A stretch of 64,000 nucleotides of DNA from Gemmatimonadota bacterium (GCA_022822445.1 JAJEBR010000033.1:62001-126000); one strand, 5' to 3'; shown: positions 18,982-29,776, counted from the stretch's first letter. Translations and numbers: made by a program. The notes: generated by a model not told the origin, from the sequence alone.

Positions 18982-21900
18982 TCAGCGGCCGAGACGCCAC
19001 GTCACCGATGCCTTGATCCGTCGGCCCTTGGGACTGTGAGTGAACCCGTCATAGGACGCTTCCCAGCGCACCGGCGGGGGCGCGGCGTCGAGCAGATTCA
19101 ACACCGACAACCCCACATCGAGGTTGCCCGAAGTGCGCCTCAGCAGGTTGAGATCCCAGGTGACGAACTGGTCGATGTCTTCGAACTCCGTGCCCGCGAA
19201 GGCCTCGTTGACATAGCTGGACACCGCGTTGACGTAGCTGACTGCGCTGTAGTCGCCGATGTGGTAGCCACCCGACAGACCGGCCTTCCACCGCGGCAGC
19301 GGGGGAGCGATCGGGTTGGCCCAGTTCAGCTTCCCGACGGCGTCGTGTTCGCCCAGCACCTCGGTTCCGTCCAGATCCAGCGCCCTGACGACGAACTCCT
19401 GCGTGTAGGTCCCGTCGAGGCCCATCGTAACGACCGCTTCGCCGACCGGAACCCGCGCACTGACGTGCAGGTCCAGCCCCGACATGTCGACCCCCGGCCA
19501 GTTCACGTTGCGCACCTCGATCCGCTCAACCGACTGGATGTCGCAGGTCCCGGTCCCGGCTCCATCGGGACAGGTCACGAATCGCTGCACCGCGGCCCGC
19601 TGGCTTCCCCCCATGTCGTACAGCCGCGTGATGCCGGCGTAAGGCAGGACATCGATCACGTCGCTGAAGTCGTAGTCCCAGTAGTCCAGCGACGCCCGCA
19701 CCCGCTGCAGCTCGAGGTTGATGCCGACGTTGTAGGTGAAGGCGCGCTCCGGCACCAGTCCGCCGTCCCCGTAGGTGTCGATCGCCTTGTAGATGCCGGC
19801 TTCGCTGACGTACTCCAGCCCGGTGTTGAGGTCCTCGTTCAGGTCGTCCACGGAGGGTGTGCGGAAGGTGGTCTGCAGGGAGGCTCGCAGGGCCAGCGGC
19901 TCCGCCAGCCTGATGCGCACCGCGACCTTCGGGTCGAAGCTGGCGACGGAGCCGTGGAATTCGTAGTTGGCCGCGACCTGACCGTGGATCCGGCCGCCGA
20001 TGTCGAGCTGCGACTCCGCGAAGAGCCTGTGCACGATCTGGGCGTCGTCGTAGTTGAAGAAGCCGGTGGTGAAGTGAAAGGGCCCGACCTGCGGCGAGCA
20101 GCTGCGGTCGCCGGGAACGGGGCAGGGAGTGATCGCCAGGTCCCCGGTCCGGTTGGGTTCCGCAGCCACGCTGAGCCTGCGGAACTGGTATCCGAGGGCG
20201 TAGGCGGCCCCTTCGGTCAGGGCGCCCTTGAACATCGCGTCGAGGGTGACCAGGTTGGCCTCGTTGTCGAGGTTGACCTCGTCGTTCATCCAGTCGATGA
20301 GTTCGGGAGTGTTGTCCAGTCCCGCGACGTAGTCCGGGTTCGCCTGCCCGAAGTAGCGCGATCCCGGCTGCGCCGACTGCGGGTGGGCGTTGCTGAACGG
20401 ATTGTAGTACATGCATCCGCCCTGCCCGGGGGCCGCGCCGCCCACGGCACCGAGAGCCATCCCGGACGGACTCGTCGGATCCACCACGACCCCGACCCCG
20501 CAGTTCGGCCCGCCGAAACCCCGGAAGGCCAGGAACTTGCGGTAGAGGTATTCCCCCGGGAGGTTGGCGTTGCCCGCCGAGCGGGAGAAGCTGCCGGCCA
20601 GCTCGATGGTCGCTTCCCGCTCGCCGAAGACCTCGAGGTCGCGCTCCAGCGAGGCGGCGATGCGCTGGGTGCGGGAGTCGCGCCGCAGCGTGCGGTGGGG
20701 CCCGGAGTTTCCGACCACGCGCCCGAAGAAGTACCAGTCGTTCTCCAGGCACGCCTCCCGGGAAGTGAAGCCGGCGTTCCGGGCGTAGCTGCCGCAGTAG
20801 GCCTGCCGTCCCGGATGCCCCGGCTCGATCAGCTGGGTGCCGTTGTAGGGCGAGATGGGCGGGTACGACGGAGTCGTGACCCAGTTGGGGGTGTTGGCTT
20901 CCGCCCAGAGGATCTCCAGATGGTAGCGGGAGCGATCGCCGAGGTCTCCGTTCAGCTCGGCGAACGTCCGGATCTGTCGCGAGGCCTCCGCGAGATTGTC
21001 GAAGGGCGCGTAGCGGAAGCGGCACGTCTCGTCCGGCTCCAGGAAGCCCCCGAAGTTCTGGCACTGGGGATCGACGGCGATGCCGCCCCACCCGCCGTAG
21101 TGGGCATCGAGCAGCGCGCCCACGAACTCGTCGCGCGTCTCGTCTCCGGTCAATCTGGGGAAGAGGAATGCGCCCGGGTTGCCGGTATAGGACCAGCCTC
21201 CGCCGCCGCCCACGAATTCGGTGAGGGCCCAGTCCCGTTCCTCCGGGGTCAGTTCCTGCGTGGCGAACACCTCGGCCGATACCACCGCGTGGGCACTCGC
21301 GCCCAGGCGTGAGCCCCAGATGGCGCCGATGTTCGTCTCCCCGGCTCCGGCGAAGCTCTCATGGGCTCCGGTAACCTCGAATCCGTCGAAGTCGCCCCGT
21401 GTGAGGAAATTGACGACGCCCGCGACGGCGTCGGAGCCGTACACGGCGGACGCCCCCTCCTTGACGACCTCGACCCGCTCGAGCGCCACCGTAGGGAAGG
21501 CGTTCACGTCGACGAACCGGCCCCCGGACAAACGGATCGGCAGGTAGACCTGGCGCCGTCCGTTCAGCAGCACGAGCGTGCGCGACGCCCCGATTCCCCG
21601 CAGGTTGACACTCGCCACCGTCTCCGAGACCAGACCGGGCGGACGCGTGCTGTACCACCCCTGGCGCGCTCCGAGGATGCCGTGGCTGGCGGTCACATTG
21701 CGGAAGAAATCGAAGGACTGGGGCGATCCCTGCTCGGCCAGCGTCCGGCGGCCCGTCACCGATACCGCATAGGGGAGCGCGACCGGCGACTCCGCGAAGG
21801 CGGTCCCGGTCACGACCAGTTCCTCGATGTGGAGTACCGATCGATCCATCAGGAGTTCAAGGGATACCGCCCCGCCACTGGTGACTGTGACCGTACGGAC

Positions 21901-22167
21901 CTCGTCCAGGTACCCGATCAGTTCGGCGCGCAGTTCGTGCGTTCCCGCCGGGACCCCCGGTATCGTGAACAGGCCCCCACCCCGCGACAGCACCCCGATC
22001 CCGAGAGCCGGGAGGTGGACCTGGACCCCTTCGAGCAGCTGGCCGTTCTCGGCGTCCGCGACCGTGCCGGCCACGGTGCCGGTGTTCTGCGCCTGAAGGG
22101 GTGCGGTCCTGGCTGCGACGAGGATGGCCAGGACGAGGAACAGCGATCTGATTGCTTTGTCAGACAT
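18982..22167 (-). CDS. TonB-dependent outer-membrane receptor with carboxypeptidase-like N-domain
   Basis: A 1061-residue outer-membrane receptor. A signal peptide (ending APLQAQ) is followed by a carboxypeptidase-regulatory-like domain ([20 protein letters not shown]), a plug domain ([52 protein letters not shown]) and a long barrel. It resembles the receptors that carry the [10 protein letters not shown] plug motif, not the SusC class, and has no SusD partner. It ends TWRLGR, without the terminal aromatic residue usual for barrel proteins. ATG 22167 has a TGGAG ribosome site. The ligand is unknown. It lies downstream of, and divergent from, lepA. Confidence 0.92.
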   Translation of the reverse strand: MSDKAIRSLFLVLAILVAARTAPLQAQNTGTVAGTVADAENGQLLEGVQVHLPALGIGVLSRGGGLFTIPGVPAGTHELRAELIGYLDEVRTVTVTSGGAVSLELLMDRSVLHIEELVVTGTAFAESPVALPYAVSVTGRRTLAEQGSPQSFDFFRNVTASHGILGARQGWYSTRPPGLVSETVASVNLRGIGASRTLVLLNGRRQVYLPIRLSGGRFVDVNAFPTVALERVEVVKEGASAVYGSDAVAGVVNFLTRGDFDGFEVTGAHESFAGAGETNIGAIWGSRLGASAHAVVSAEVFATQELTPEERDWALTEFVGGGGGWSYTGNPGAFLFPRLTGDETRDEFVGALLDAHYGGWGGIAVDPQCQNFGGFLEPDETCRFRYAPFDNLAEASRQIRTFAELNGDLGDRSRYHLEILWAEANTPNWVTTPSYPPISPYNGTQLIEPGHPGRQAYCGSYARNAGFTSREACLENDWYFFGRVVGNSGPHRTLRRDSRTQRIAASLERDLEVFGEREATIELAGSFSRSAGNANLPGEYLYRKFLAFRGFGGPNCGVGVVVDPTSPSGMALGAVGGAAPGQGGCMYYNPFSNAHPQSAQPGSRYFGQANPDYVAGLDNTPELIDWMNDEVNLDNEANLVTLDAMFKGALTEGAAYALGYQFRRLSVAAEPNRTGDLAITPCPVPGDRSCSPQVGPFHFTTGFFNYDDAQIVHRLFAESQLDIGGRIHGQVAANYEFHGSVASFDPKVAVRIRLAEPLALRASLQTTFRTPSVDDLNEDLNTGLEYVSEAGIYKAIDTYGDGGLVPERAFTYNVGINLELQRVRASLDYWDYDFSDVIDVLPYAGITRLYDMGGSQRAAVQRFVTCPDGAGTGTCDIQSVERIEVRNVNWPGVDMSGLDLHVSARVPVGEAVVTMGLDGTYTQEFVVRALDLDGTEVLGEHDAVGKLNWANPIAPPLPRWKAGLSGGYHIGDYSAVSYVNAVSSYVNEAFAGTEFEDIDQFVTWDLNLLRRTSGNLDVGLSVLNLLDAAPPPVRWEASYDGFTHSPKGRRIKASVTWRLGR

Positions 22168-22470
22168 TCAAATGGCTCCAGGCACCGGGAGGCAGGTATC
22201 AGGTACGGTTTCGCGCACCTTACGACATCCTCAAGTATTGACCGCACGGTGCCGATATGCAACCGGCTGACCCATGGACGTATCGGGCACACACATCGCC
22301 AGCTGTCATGTATACGTTACATAATGTCGTGTTGTCTTTACTTCCCGGAAGGTCTCGAGCGCGTCTCCGCGTTGACCCCGCAAAATCGCCGCCGTTACCT
22401 TCGTTGGTACCTTCCGGTTGGCCGGCCGCGGGCCGCGCTTCCTTCCCCCAGATTCCGGCTGTGTTTCCAA
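22168..22470. other. Divergent intergenic region between the TonB receptor and lepA
   Basis: A gap of 303 bp. It must hold the promoters of both flanking genes, but I see no convincing paired -35/-10 elements. It contains the second 21-bp repeat array (22300-22341). An open frame in phase with lepA runs through it, but conserved LepA sequence only begins at 22471. Confidence 0.5.
22300..22341 (-). repeat. 21-bp direct repeat pair, locus 2
   Basis: On the minus strand the first unit reads GTAAAGACAACACGACAT (from 22341) and the second begins GTAACG at 22320, exactly 21 bp on. It lies about 130 bp upstream of lepA, in the same relative orientation to the downstream gene as locus 4 has to the M16 peptidase gene. 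Confidence 0.65.
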
Positions 22471-24279
22471 GTGCGGACCGACCTGATTCGCAATTTCTGC
22501 ATCATCGCGCACATCGACCACGGCAAGTCCACCCTGGCCGACCGGCTCCTGGAGTCCACGGCTACCCTGGACCGCCGCCAGATGCGCGACCAGGTGCTCG
22601 ATTCCAACGAGCTCGAGCGGGAGCGCGGCATCACGATCAAGCTCCACGCGGTCCGCATGGCCTACCGCGCCCGTGACGGCCGGGACTACGACCTCAACCT
22701 GATCGACACCCCGGGACACGTCGACTTTACCTACGAGGTCTCGCGCTCGCTCGCCGCCTGCGAGGGCGCGATCCTGGTGGTGGACGCGACCCAGGGCGTG
22801 CAGGCCCAGACGCTCTCCAACCTCTTCCTCGCGCTCGACGCCGACCTCGAGATCATCCCCGTGCTGAACAAGATCGACCTTCCCGGGGCCGAGCCGGACC
22901 GGCGCCGCCAGGAGGTCGCGGAGCTCATGGGCATCGATGAGGAGACGGTGCTCGAAGTGAGCGCGAAAGAGGGCAGGGGGATCGACGGCGTGCTGGAAGC
23001 GGTGGTGGCTCGCATCCCGCCTCCTGCCGGCGATCCGGATGCGCCCCTGCGCGCCCTCATCTTCGACTCCTACTACGACCAGTACCTCGGCGCGGTTCCC
23101 TCCATCCGCGTTGTCGACGGGACCGTCGGGCCGGGCATGACGATCACCTTCGGGACCGTGGATTCCCGCTACGAGGTGACCGAGGTGGGACACATGCAGC
23201 TTGGGCGCGCCCCGGCGGGGTCGCTCGGACCGGGGGAGGTGGGGTACCTGGTGGCTGCGATCAAGGCCGTGGCGGACACTCGGCCGGGCGACACGGTGCT
23301 CGACGCCTCCAGGCGGGCGCCGGAGCTGCTGCCGGGGTACAAGGAGGCCAGGCCGATGGTCTTCGCTGGGCTCTATCCCACGGACACCGACGGCTACGAG
23401 GAACTTCGCGACGCGCTCCATCGCCTTCGTCTCAACGACGCGTCCCTCCACTTCGAACCCGAGACCTCGAAGGCGCTCGGCTTCGGCTTCCGCTGCGGTT
23501 TCCTGGGGCTCCTGCACATGGAGGTGGTCCAGGAGCGGCTGGACCGGGAATTCGGGGTCAAGCTCATCACCACGGTGCCCAACGTGAAGTACGAGGTGGC
23601 GATGTCCGACGGGACCAGGCTCTGGGTCGAGAACCCGTCGGAGCTTCCAGACCGGGCGCTGGTCGATTCCGTGGCTGAACCGGTGGTGCGCGCGCACATC
23701 GTCGTGCCGGCCGACTATATCGGGAACGTGCAGACGCTCTGTCACGAGCGCCGGGGCACCTTCCGCGGGATGAGCTACCTCGATCCGCGCCGGGTCGAGA
23801 TGGACTTCGAGCTTCCGCTGGCCGAGATCGTCCTCGACTTCTACAACCGCCTGAAGAGCGGCACCAGGGGCTACGCGGCCCTCGACTACGAGTTCCAGGA
23901 GTACCGCAGGGACAACCTGGTCAAGCTGGACGTGATGGTGAACCGTGAACCGGTGGATGCCTTCTCGGTCATCCTGCACCGCGACAACGCGTACCAGCAT
24001 GGACTGGCCCTGATTCGCAAGCTCAGGCAGCTGATTCCCCGGCAGCAGTTCGATGTCGCCCTGCAGGCCGCGATCGGGGGCCAGATCATCGCGCGCGAGA
24101 CGGTGAAGGCCGTGCGCAAGAACGTGACCGCGAAGTGCTACGGAGGAGACATCACCCGCAAGCGCAAGCTCCTGGAGCGCCAGAAGGAGGGGAAGCGGCG
24201 GATGAAGCAGGTCGGCTCGGTGGAGATCCCGCAGGAGGCGTTCATGGCGGTACTGCAGCTCGACGATACCCGGTCGTGA
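22471..24279 (+). CDS. lepA: Elongation factor 4 (LepA)
   Basis: A 602-residue ribosome-associated GTPase (EF4), implicated in back-translocation and 30S biogenesis. GTPase motifs are [15 protein letters not shown] (G1), ERGITIK (G2), DTPGHVDF (G3), NKIDLPGA (G4) and the SAKEG segment. The LepA-specific C-terminus is present ([37 protein letters not shown]). GTG 22471 was chosen because conserved sequence ([16 protein letters not shown]) begins five residues later and the length then matches the family. Its ribosome site is weak. The stop overlaps the GTG of the ROK kinase gene (GTGA). Confidence 0.97.
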   Translation: MRTDLIRNFCIIAHIDHGKSTLADRLLESTATLDRRQMRDQVLDSNELERERGITIKLHAVRMAYRARDGRDYDLNLIDTPGHVDFTYEVSRSLAACEGAILVVDATQGVQAQTLSNLFLALDADLEIIPVLNKIDLPGAEPDRRRQEVAELMGIDEETVLEVSAKEGRGIDGVLEAVVARIPPPAGDPDAPLRALIFDSYYDQYLGAVPSIRVVDGTVGPGMTITFGTVDSRYEVTEVGHMQLGRAPAGSLGPGEVGYLVAAIKAVADTRPGDTVLDASRRAPELLPGYKEARPMVFAGLYPTDTDGYEELRDALHRLRLNDASLHFEPETSKALGFGFRCGFLGLLHMEVVQERLDREFGVKLITTVPNVKYEVAMSDGTRLWVENPSELPDRALVDSVAEPVVRAHIVVPADYIGNVQTLCHERRGTFRGMSYLDPRRVEMDFELPLAEIVLDFYNRLKSGTRGYAALDYEFQEYRRDNLVKLDVMVNREPVDAFSVILHRDNAYQHGLALIRKLRQLIPRQQFDVALQAAIGGQIIARETVKAVRKNVTAKCYGGDITRKRKLLERQKEGKRRMKQVGSVEIPQEAFMAVLQLDDTRS

Positions 24280-25253
24280 AGGATGGGGCGCCGCGCTGGA
24301 TCGCGGGTGTGGACATCGGGGGGACCAACCTGCGGGCCGGGATGGTCCCGTGCGAGGGGGGCGAGCCGGCCGGGGTGACGAGCGGGCCGACCCGGGCGGA
24401 GGAGGGGGCCGAACGGGTGGCCGCGCGGGTGGTCGAGATGATTCGCGCCGGGATGGAGGCCGTGGGGGAGGGGGTGGGGGGGGTGGGGGTGGGGGTTCCG
24501 GGGCCGCTCGACCGCGAGCGCGGGATCGTGATCGAGACACCCAACCTGGGGTGGCGTGATGTACCGCTGCGGGGCATGCTCGCTGGCCGGCTCGGCCTGC
24601 CGGTGGCCCTGGACAACGACGCCAACTGCGCGGCGTACGGCGAGTGGTGGCTCGGCGCTGGCCGCGGGGCCGACCGGCTGGTTGGGCTGACGCTGGGAAC
24701 CGGCATCGGCGGCGGGATCGTTTTGGGCGGGGAGATCTACCACGGGGCGTCGGACGCGGCGGGGGAAGTCGGCCACATGTCGGTGCACTTCGAGGGGCGC
24801 CGGTGCGCGTGCGGCTCCCGCGGTTGCGTGGAGGCCTACGCGTCGGGACCGGCGATCGCGGCCAGGGCGGTCGAGGGAATCGGGGCAGCGGGGGACACGG
24901 TACTCGCTTCCCTCGCCGCGGAGAACCCGGACGGCCTCACGGCCGAGGCGGTCTGTGAGGCCGCTGGCGACGGCGACGGCTACGCCATCCGGATCCTGGA
25001 GGAAACGGGTCGGATCCTTGCGGTGGCGGTCGCGAACCTGGTCCACCTCTTCAACCCGGACGTAATCGTCATTGGTGGCGGGGTGGCCGCCGCCGGTGAC
25101 CTGCTCTTCGAACCGCTCCGTGCCGAGATGCGGCGTCGAACGTTCCGCTCGGCCGCCGACGCATGCCGCGTCGTCCCCGCGGAGCTCCCGGAGACCGCCG
25201 GGATCATCGGCGCGGCCGCGGTCCTGAAGCACGCCCTGCATGGCTCGCAGTAG
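24276..25253 (+). CDS. ROK-family sugar kinase (glucokinase-like)
   Basis: A 325-residue ROK protein, probably an ATP-dependent glucokinase or related hexose kinase. It has the phosphate-binding [12 protein letters not shown], the catalytic-Asp region [28 protein letters not shown], and the metal/structural motif [23 protein letters not shown], with the CxCGxxGCxE pattern plus an upstream His for zinc. GTG 24276 overlaps the lepA stop and gives the normal ROK length. There is no DNA-binding N-terminus, so it is a kinase, not a NagC-type repressor. N-acylmannosamine or fructose kinase activity cannot be ruled out. A G-run around 24462-24505 encodes a Gly/Val-rich stretch. Confidence 0.9.
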   Translation: MKDGAPRWIAGVDIGGTNLRAGMVPCEGGEPAGVTSGPTRAEEGAERVAARVVEMIRAGMEAVGEGVGGVGVGVPGPLDRERGIVIETPNLGWRDVPLRGMLAGRLGLPVALDNDANCAAYGEWWLGAGRGADRLVGLTLGTGIGGGIVLGGEIYHGASDAAGEVGHMSVHFEGRRCACGSRGCVEAYASGPAIAARAVEGIGAAGDTVLASLAAENPDGLTAEAVCEAAGDGDGYAIRILEETGRILAVAVANLVHLFNPDVIVIGGGVAAAGDLLFEPLRAEMRRRTFRSAADACRVVPAELPETAGIIGAAAVLKHALHGSQ

Positions 25254-25294
25254 CCCGCGTCGAACGCTCCCGGCCAGTGCTCGGAACGGCGTGT

Positions 25295-25323
25295 TTGCGG
25301 TGGCCGCCATGGCCTCCGTTATC
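25295..25323 (+). promoter_or_regulatory. Candidate promoter for the STAS/ATPase genes
   Basis: TTGCGG (25295-25300) and GTTATC (25318-25323) are separated by 17 bp in the 122-bp gap after the ROK gene. The match is visual and weak in GC-rich DNA. Confidence 0.25.
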
Positions 25324-25375
25324 TTGACTCCGATGAAGAGGCTTCCCCACTTCCCGCTGCTCTCCGGACTCTGAG

Positions 25376-26260
25376 ATGCGCGTCATCGAGGTTCCGGCTT
25401 CGCTGGACTACCGCAACGTGGAGGCGCTCTACAGGCGGGTGGCGGGCGAAGACGACACCGGCCCGGTGCTCTTCGACGCCCGCCGGCTTCGCTGGATCGA
25501 CCCCAACGGCATGCTTCTGCTGCTCGCGGCAGGCAAGGTGGCCGCGCGAAGCGGAAACGCGCCGCGGATCTCGCTCCCCGCCCGTCAGGACGTCACGGAC
25601 TACATGGACCGGATGGGTTTTCCCGGCGCGGCGGCCGGAATCTTCAGGTCCGTCACCGGGGGGAGGCGCTCCACCCATTCCGTCTCCGACGTACTGCTGG
25701 AGATCACGCCGGTCACCACGAACTCGGATGTGCACGACGTGGTGGACCGGGTCCAGTCACGGGCCGGGGCCATACTCTCCAAAACGTTGCGGTATCCCCC
25801 GTCCGCGGTAGTCCGGTTCTCGGTGATTCTCTCCGAAGTTTGCCAGAACATCATCGAGCACGCGGAGGCGCCCGGATGGGTCGCGGCACAGGCCTACAAC
25901 TGGAAGAAGCGGCTCGGGCGCCAGGTCGCGGTCATCGCGGTTTCGGATCTCGGGTGCGGCTTTCGCGCCTCCCTGGAGACGGAACACGCGGCCCGGTTCG
26001 GCGACCGCTGGGGAGACGCGACGGCGCTGGAGGCAGCCTTCCTCATGGGGCTGACGCGGTTCGCGGACACCGGACGGGGGCAGGGGATCCAGCAGATACG
26101 CAAGCAGGTCGGCCGCTGGCAGGGCATCCTGTCGATCCGCAGCGGCACTGCCCGGATCGCCGACATCCCCGACTGGAGCAGCCGCCCCCCGCTGGAAGAG
26201 GAACTCACGCGCTTCCCCGGTTCCCAGATCAACATCATCCTGCCCGAGCACATCGGATGA
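25376..26260 (+). CDS. STAS-like plus GHKL ATPase fusion protein
   Basis: A 294-residue cytosolic protein with two parts. Residues 1-95 look like a STAS-type fold (VLFDARRLRWIDPNGMLLLLAAG); the Ser expected at the phosphorylation site of anti-sigma antagonists is replaced by Pro-Asn. Residues about 115-294 resemble a histidine-kinase-type ATPase. The N-box is FSVILSEVCQNIIEHA, the G1 region is VSDLGCGFRAS and the G2 region is DTGRGQGIQQI. There is no dimerisation domain or phosphoacceptor His, so it resembles an anti-sigma kinase (SpoIIAB/RsbW-like) rather than a sensor kinase. It lies just upstream of a second STAS-like gene, suggesting a partner-switching module. The target is unknown. Confidence 0.75.
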   Translation: MRVIEVPASLDYRNVEALYRRVAGEDDTGPVLFDARRLRWIDPNGMLLLLAAGKVAARSGNAPRISLPARQDVTDYMDRMGFPGAAAGIFRSVTGGRRSTHSVSDVLLEITPVTTNSDVHDVVDRVQSRAGAILSKTLRYPPSAVVRFSVILSEVCQNIIEHAEAPGWVAAQAYNWKKRLGRQVAVIAVSDLGCGFRASLETEHAARFGDRWGDATALEAAFLMGLTRFADTGRGQGIQQIRKQVGRWQGILSIRSGTARIADIPDWSSRPPLEEELTRFPGSQINIILPEHIG

Positions 26261-26294
26261 GCCGGGCGGACGGAATGAGCGGCCGGAGGTGCCG

Positions 26295-26870
26295 ATGACC
26301 GATGAACCGGAGCTCCCCGTGACCATCGATGTCGGCGTGATCGCGAGCGACTCGGTCGCTCCGGCCCGGCCCGACCTGGTCACCCGTCCGACCGGACGCG
26401 CCGTCAGGGAAGCGATCGAAATGCGCATCGCCCGAATCACCCGGGTCCCCTCGGTCTCTCTGCTGGATTTCACACATGTGCGGATCCTGGATTTCAGCTG
26501 TGCGGACGAGGTGGTCGCCAAGCTGCTCGTACGGTACATGCGCCGTGACCGACCCCGCGAAGCGTTCTTTCTCTTCCGCGCCATCGGCGACGTGCACCGG
26601 CACGCGGTCGAAGAGGTGCTGGGAAGGCACGGACTTGCGGCGGTATGCGACCTCGGGACCGGGTACGAGCTGCTGGGATCCGTGACCGGGCAGGAGCGGA
26701 CGGCGTGGCATGCGCTCGAGCGACGGGGCAGGATCGGCCCCTCCCAGCTTGCCGCGGAGTTCGGCGAGCACGGCACGCCGGTGATCCGCGGACTTGCCGA
26801 GCGGCGCCTGGCCTGGTTCGAACGGCGGGGCGGCGCGTGCGCCCTCAGCGCGCTGGCCCGCAGTCCCTGA
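26295..26870 (+). CDS. STAS-like (DUF4325-type) protein with a possible winged-helix tail
   Basis: A 191-residue protein. The first two-thirds contain a STAS-like core (VSLLDFTHVRILDFSCADEV), as in proteins annotated DUF4325, with a Ser-Cys where partner-switch antagonists carry the phosphorylated Ser. The last 65 residues (SVTGQERTAWHALERRGRIG to the end) look like a small winged-helix domain: a helix, a GRIGPSQLAAEFG turn-helix, then GLAERRLAWF. ATG 26295 was preferred, with GGAGG 5 bp upstream; GTG 26289 is also in frame. It follows the STAS-ATPase gene by 34 bp. The role is inferred: antagonist or DNA-binding output of the upstream ATPase. Confidence 0.65.
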   Translation: MTDEPELPVTIDVGVIASDSVAPARPDLVTRPTGRAVREAIEMRIARITRVPSVSLLDFTHVRILDFSCADEVVAKLLVRYMRRDRPREAFFLFRAIGDVHRHAVEEVLGRHGLAAVCDLGTGYELLGSVTGQERTAWHALERRGRIGPSQLAAEFGEHGTPVIRGLAERRLAWFERRGGACALSALARSP

Positions 26871-26899
26871 CCCGCAGACGCACTGTATACGGAGGTGAG

Positions 26900-28087
26900 A
26901 TGAGCTCCCGATCAACCACGAACGGCAGACCCGGAATCGCAACCAGCTCGGTCCATGCGGGATGCCCCGAGTCCCGCCCCGGCAGCCCGGTGGTGCAGCC
27001 CATCGTGCGCAGCTCCACCTTCCACTGGGCGGGTCCCGATGACGGCCTGGACCTGCGCTACAGCCGGTACGGCAACAACCCCAATCAACTCGCGGTCGCC
27101 GGCAAGATCGCCGCCCTGGAAGGAACCGAGGCCGGACTGGCGCTTGCCAGCGGGATGGCCGCGATCTCCATGACCATCCTCTCCGCGGCCGGCGCGGGGG
27201 ACCACGTCGTGGCCAGCCGCCACCTTTACGGCGCCACCCACGCCCTGCTGTCCGGCGAGCTCCCGAAGCGCGGGATCACCACCACGTTCGTCGAGCCGTC
27301 CGACCCCGCGGCCTGGGAAGCCGCGCTGACGCCCCGCACCCGCGTCGTCCTGATCGAGCTGCCCACCAACCCCACGCTGCGCGTCTTCGATATCGAACCC
27401 GCCCGGCGCGCCGCCCGCTCGGCGGGGGCCATCCTCGCCGCCGACATGACCTTCGCCACCCCGGTGAACATCCGCGCGGCGGAGCACGGCGTCGACGCCG
27501 TCATCCACTCCGCCACCAAGTACCTGGGCGGACACTCCGACCTCATCGCGGGGGTCGTCGCCGGAAGCCGCGAGCTGATCGCCGGCGTGACGAAGATGAT
27601 GAAGCTGTACGGGGGCTCCATCGACCCCGGCGCGGCCTGGCTCCTCGAGCGGGGCATGCGCACGCTCCCCGCCCGCATGGACCGCCACAACCGCAACGCC
27701 CACGCGCTGGCCCGCTGGTTCACCACCGTCGAAGGCGTGCGCGAGGTGATCTACCCGGGTCTGGCCCGCCACCCCGACCACAAGCTCGCCACGCGTCTGA
27801 TGGGCGGGTACGGCGGGATGGTATCGATCGTGCTCGAGGGCGGCGGAAGCGCCGCGGACACCTTCTGCTCGAAGCTGCGCCTGGCCGCTCCGGCGCCCTC
27901 CCTGGGCGGGGTGGAGACGCTGGTGTCGCAGCCGCGCCACACCTCGCACGTCGACCTGGCAAGCGCGGAGCGCGACGCACTGGGCATCCCCGACGGTTTC
28001 GTGCGCATCTCGGTCGGCCTGGAGGACCTGGAGGACCTCAAAGCCGATTTCGGTGCCGCCGCCCACGCGGTTCTCGCGCCCTCCTGA
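26900..28087 (+). CDS. Cys/Met-metabolism PLP enzyme (cystathionine gamma-synthase/lyase family)
   Basis: A 395-residue PLP-dependent transsulfuration enzyme. The Schiff-base Lys lies in HSATKYLGGHSD. ADMTFATP replaces the usual VDNTFATP (Asp kept, Asn changed to Met), YSRYGNNPNQ replaces the common YSRxxNPT, and RISVGLEDLEDL closes the chain. The family includes cystathionine gamma-synthase, beta- and gamma-lyase and methionine gamma-lyase; I cannot say which. GGAGGTG lies just before ATG 26900. A paralogue is encoded at 43879-45081 and they differ at these motifs, so the substrates may differ. It ends 60 bp from the convergent pruA gene. Confidence 0.88.
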   Translation: MSSRSTTNGRPGIATSSVHAGCPESRPGSPVVQPIVRSSTFHWAGPDDGLDLRYSRYGNNPNQLAVAGKIAALEGTEAGLALASGMAAISMTILSAAGAGDHVVASRHLYGATHALLSGELPKRGITTTFVEPSDPAAWEAALTPRTRVVLIELPTNPTLRVFDIEPARRAARSAGAILAADMTFATPVNIRAAEHGVDAVIHSATKYLGGHSDLIAGVVAGSRELIAGVTKMMKLYGGSIDPGAAWLLERGMRTLPARMDRHNRNAHALARWFTTVEGVREVIYPGLARHPDHKLATRLMGGYGGMVSIVLEGGGSAADTFCSKLRLAAPAPSLGGVETLVSQPRHTSHVDLASAERDALGIPDGFVRISVGLEDLEDLKADFGAAAHAVLAPS

Positions 28088-28147
28088 CCAGCCCGGGCCC
28101 CCAGGCCTGCGGGCACCCTCCGTCCGGCCCGCGCCCCGCCGTCCCCG

Positions 28148-29776
28148 CTACTCCGCCCCCATGAACGGGTATTCCACCCTCGTCGGCGGCGCCAGGTTCT
28201 CCTTGATGCTTCTCGGCGACAGCCACCGCGAGATGTTGAAGGCGGATCCGGCCTTGTCGTTCGTGCCCGACGCCCGTCCGCCTCCGAAGGGTTGCTGGCC
28301 GACGACCGCCCCGGTCGGCTTGTCGTTCACGTAGAAGTTGCCGGCGGCGTAGCGCAGCCGGTCCAGTGCCTGGCGCACCGCCGGACGCTCCCTCGCAAAG
28401 ACCGCCCCGGTCAGCGCGTACGGGGATGTGCGGTCCACGAGGTCGAGGGTGCGGTCCCACTGCCCGTCCGGATACACGTGAATCGACATCACCGGCCCGA
28501 AGATCTCGTCGCACATGGTCTCGTGGGCGGGGTTCTCCGCCTCGATGATCGTGGGCCGGATGAAGAACCCGTCGGCGTCCGAGTACCGGCCACCCGCGAT
28601 CACGCGCGCGTCGGGACTGGCGGCGGCGCGGTCGATGTAGCCGGAGATCGAATCGAAGGCCCCGCGGTCGATCACCGCGTTCACGAAGTTCCTGAAATCG
28701 GCAGGATCCCCCATGGTGAGCCCGTCCGTCTCCTCGACGAGCGGGTCCCGGATCCGCTTCCAGATCGAAGCGGGGATGTAGGCCCGCGACGCGGCCGAGC
28801 ACTTCTGCCCCTGGTACTCGAAGGAGCCGCGCACGATGGCGGTCCTGAGGGCGTCCGCATCGGCCGACGGGTGCGCCACGATGAAGTCCTTGCCGCCCGT
28901 CTCGCCCACCAGGCGCGGATAGGACCGGTACCGCGCGATGTTCTTCCCGACCGTCGTCCACAGCGATTGGAAGACCCCGGTCGAGCCCGTGAAGTGCAGT
29001 CCGGCGAAATCCCGGTCCTCGAGGGCCGCCGCGGTGATCTTGACCGGATCCCCCGGCACGAAGTTGATCACACCGGGCGGCAGCCCCGCCGCCTCCAGCA
29101 GCCTGTAGATGTAGTAGCCGGAGAGCACCGCGTGCTTGGATGGCTTCCAGAGGACGCCACACCCCACCATGGCCGGGATCCCGGCGAGATTGGCGCCGAT
29201 CGCCGTGAAGTTGAAGGGACTCACCGCGTACACGAACCCCTCGAGCGGACGGTAGTCCAGCCGGTTCCAGATCCCCGTCTCGGAGTGGGGCTGCTGGTCG
29301 AAGATCTGCTCGGCGAAGAAGGCCCCGTAGCGGAAGAAGTCGATGACCTCGCAGGCGGCGTCGATCTCCGACTGAAACGCATTCTTGCTCTGGCCGAGCA
29401 TGGTCGAGGCGTTGATCCGGGGGCGCCAGGTCGTGCGCAGCATCTCCGCGGCCCGGAGGAAGACGGCCACGCGGTCCTCCCACCGCCACGAAGCCCAATC
29501 GCGGCGCGCCTCCACCGTGTTGGCGATGGCCTGCCGCGCCTCCTCGGCGCCAGCCTCGTGCCACACGCCCAGGCACAGCCCGTGATCGTGGGGAGAGCGG
29601 ATCGGATGGGTCTTGCCGGTGCGGATTTCCCTGCCGCCGATGATGACCGGGATGTCCGGCCTCTCACCGCCGACCTGCTTCAGGGCGGCCTTCAGGGCGT
29701 CCCGCTCGGGCGTCCCGGGGGCATGGGATTGGACGGGTTCGTTTTCGGGGGCGGGAACACGGATCGTACCGGCCAT
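28148..29776 (-). CDS. pruA: L-glutamate gamma-semialdehyde dehydrogenase (PruA type)
   Basis: A 542-residue NAD-dependent aldehyde dehydrogenase, which oxidises glutamate semialdehyde (from pyrroline-5-carboxylate) to glutamate in proline breakdown. Motifs are VSPFNFTAIGANL, LWKPSKHAV, HFTGSTGVF, the general-base Glu region LVGETGGKDF and the catalytic Cys in YQGQKCSAASRAY. QQPFGGGRASGTNDKAG near the C-terminus is characteristic of the PruA group. Length matches single-domain (monofunctional) PruA; no proline dehydrogenase is fused or adjacent. It is transcribed alone, divergent from the nifU-like gene 219 bp away. Confidence 0.93.
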   Translation of the reverse strand: MAGTIRVPAPENEPVQSHAPGTPERDALKAALKQVGGERPDIPVIIGGREIRTGKTHPIRSPHDHGLCLGVWHEAGAEEARQAIANTVEARRDWASWRWEDRVAVFLRAAEMLRTTWRPRINASTMLGQSKNAFQSEIDAACEVIDFFRYGAFFAEQIFDQQPHSETGIWNRLDYRPLEGFVYAVSPFNFTAIGANLAGIPAMVGCGVLWKPSKHAVLSGYYIYRLLEAAGLPPGVINFVPGDPVKITAAALEDRDFAGLHFTGSTGVFQSLWTTVGKNIARYRSYPRLVGETGGKDFIVAHPSADADALRTAIVRGSFEYQGQKCSAASRAYIPASIWKRIRDPLVEETDGLTMGDPADFRNFVNAVIDRGAFDSISGYIDRAAASPDARVIAGGRYSDADGFFIRPTIIEAENPAHETMCDEIFGPVMSIHVYPDGQWDRTLDLVDRTSPYALTGAVFARERPAVRQALDRLRYAAGNFYVNDKPTGAVVGQQPFGGGRASGTNDKAGSAFNISRWLSPRSIKENLAPPTRVEYPFMGAE

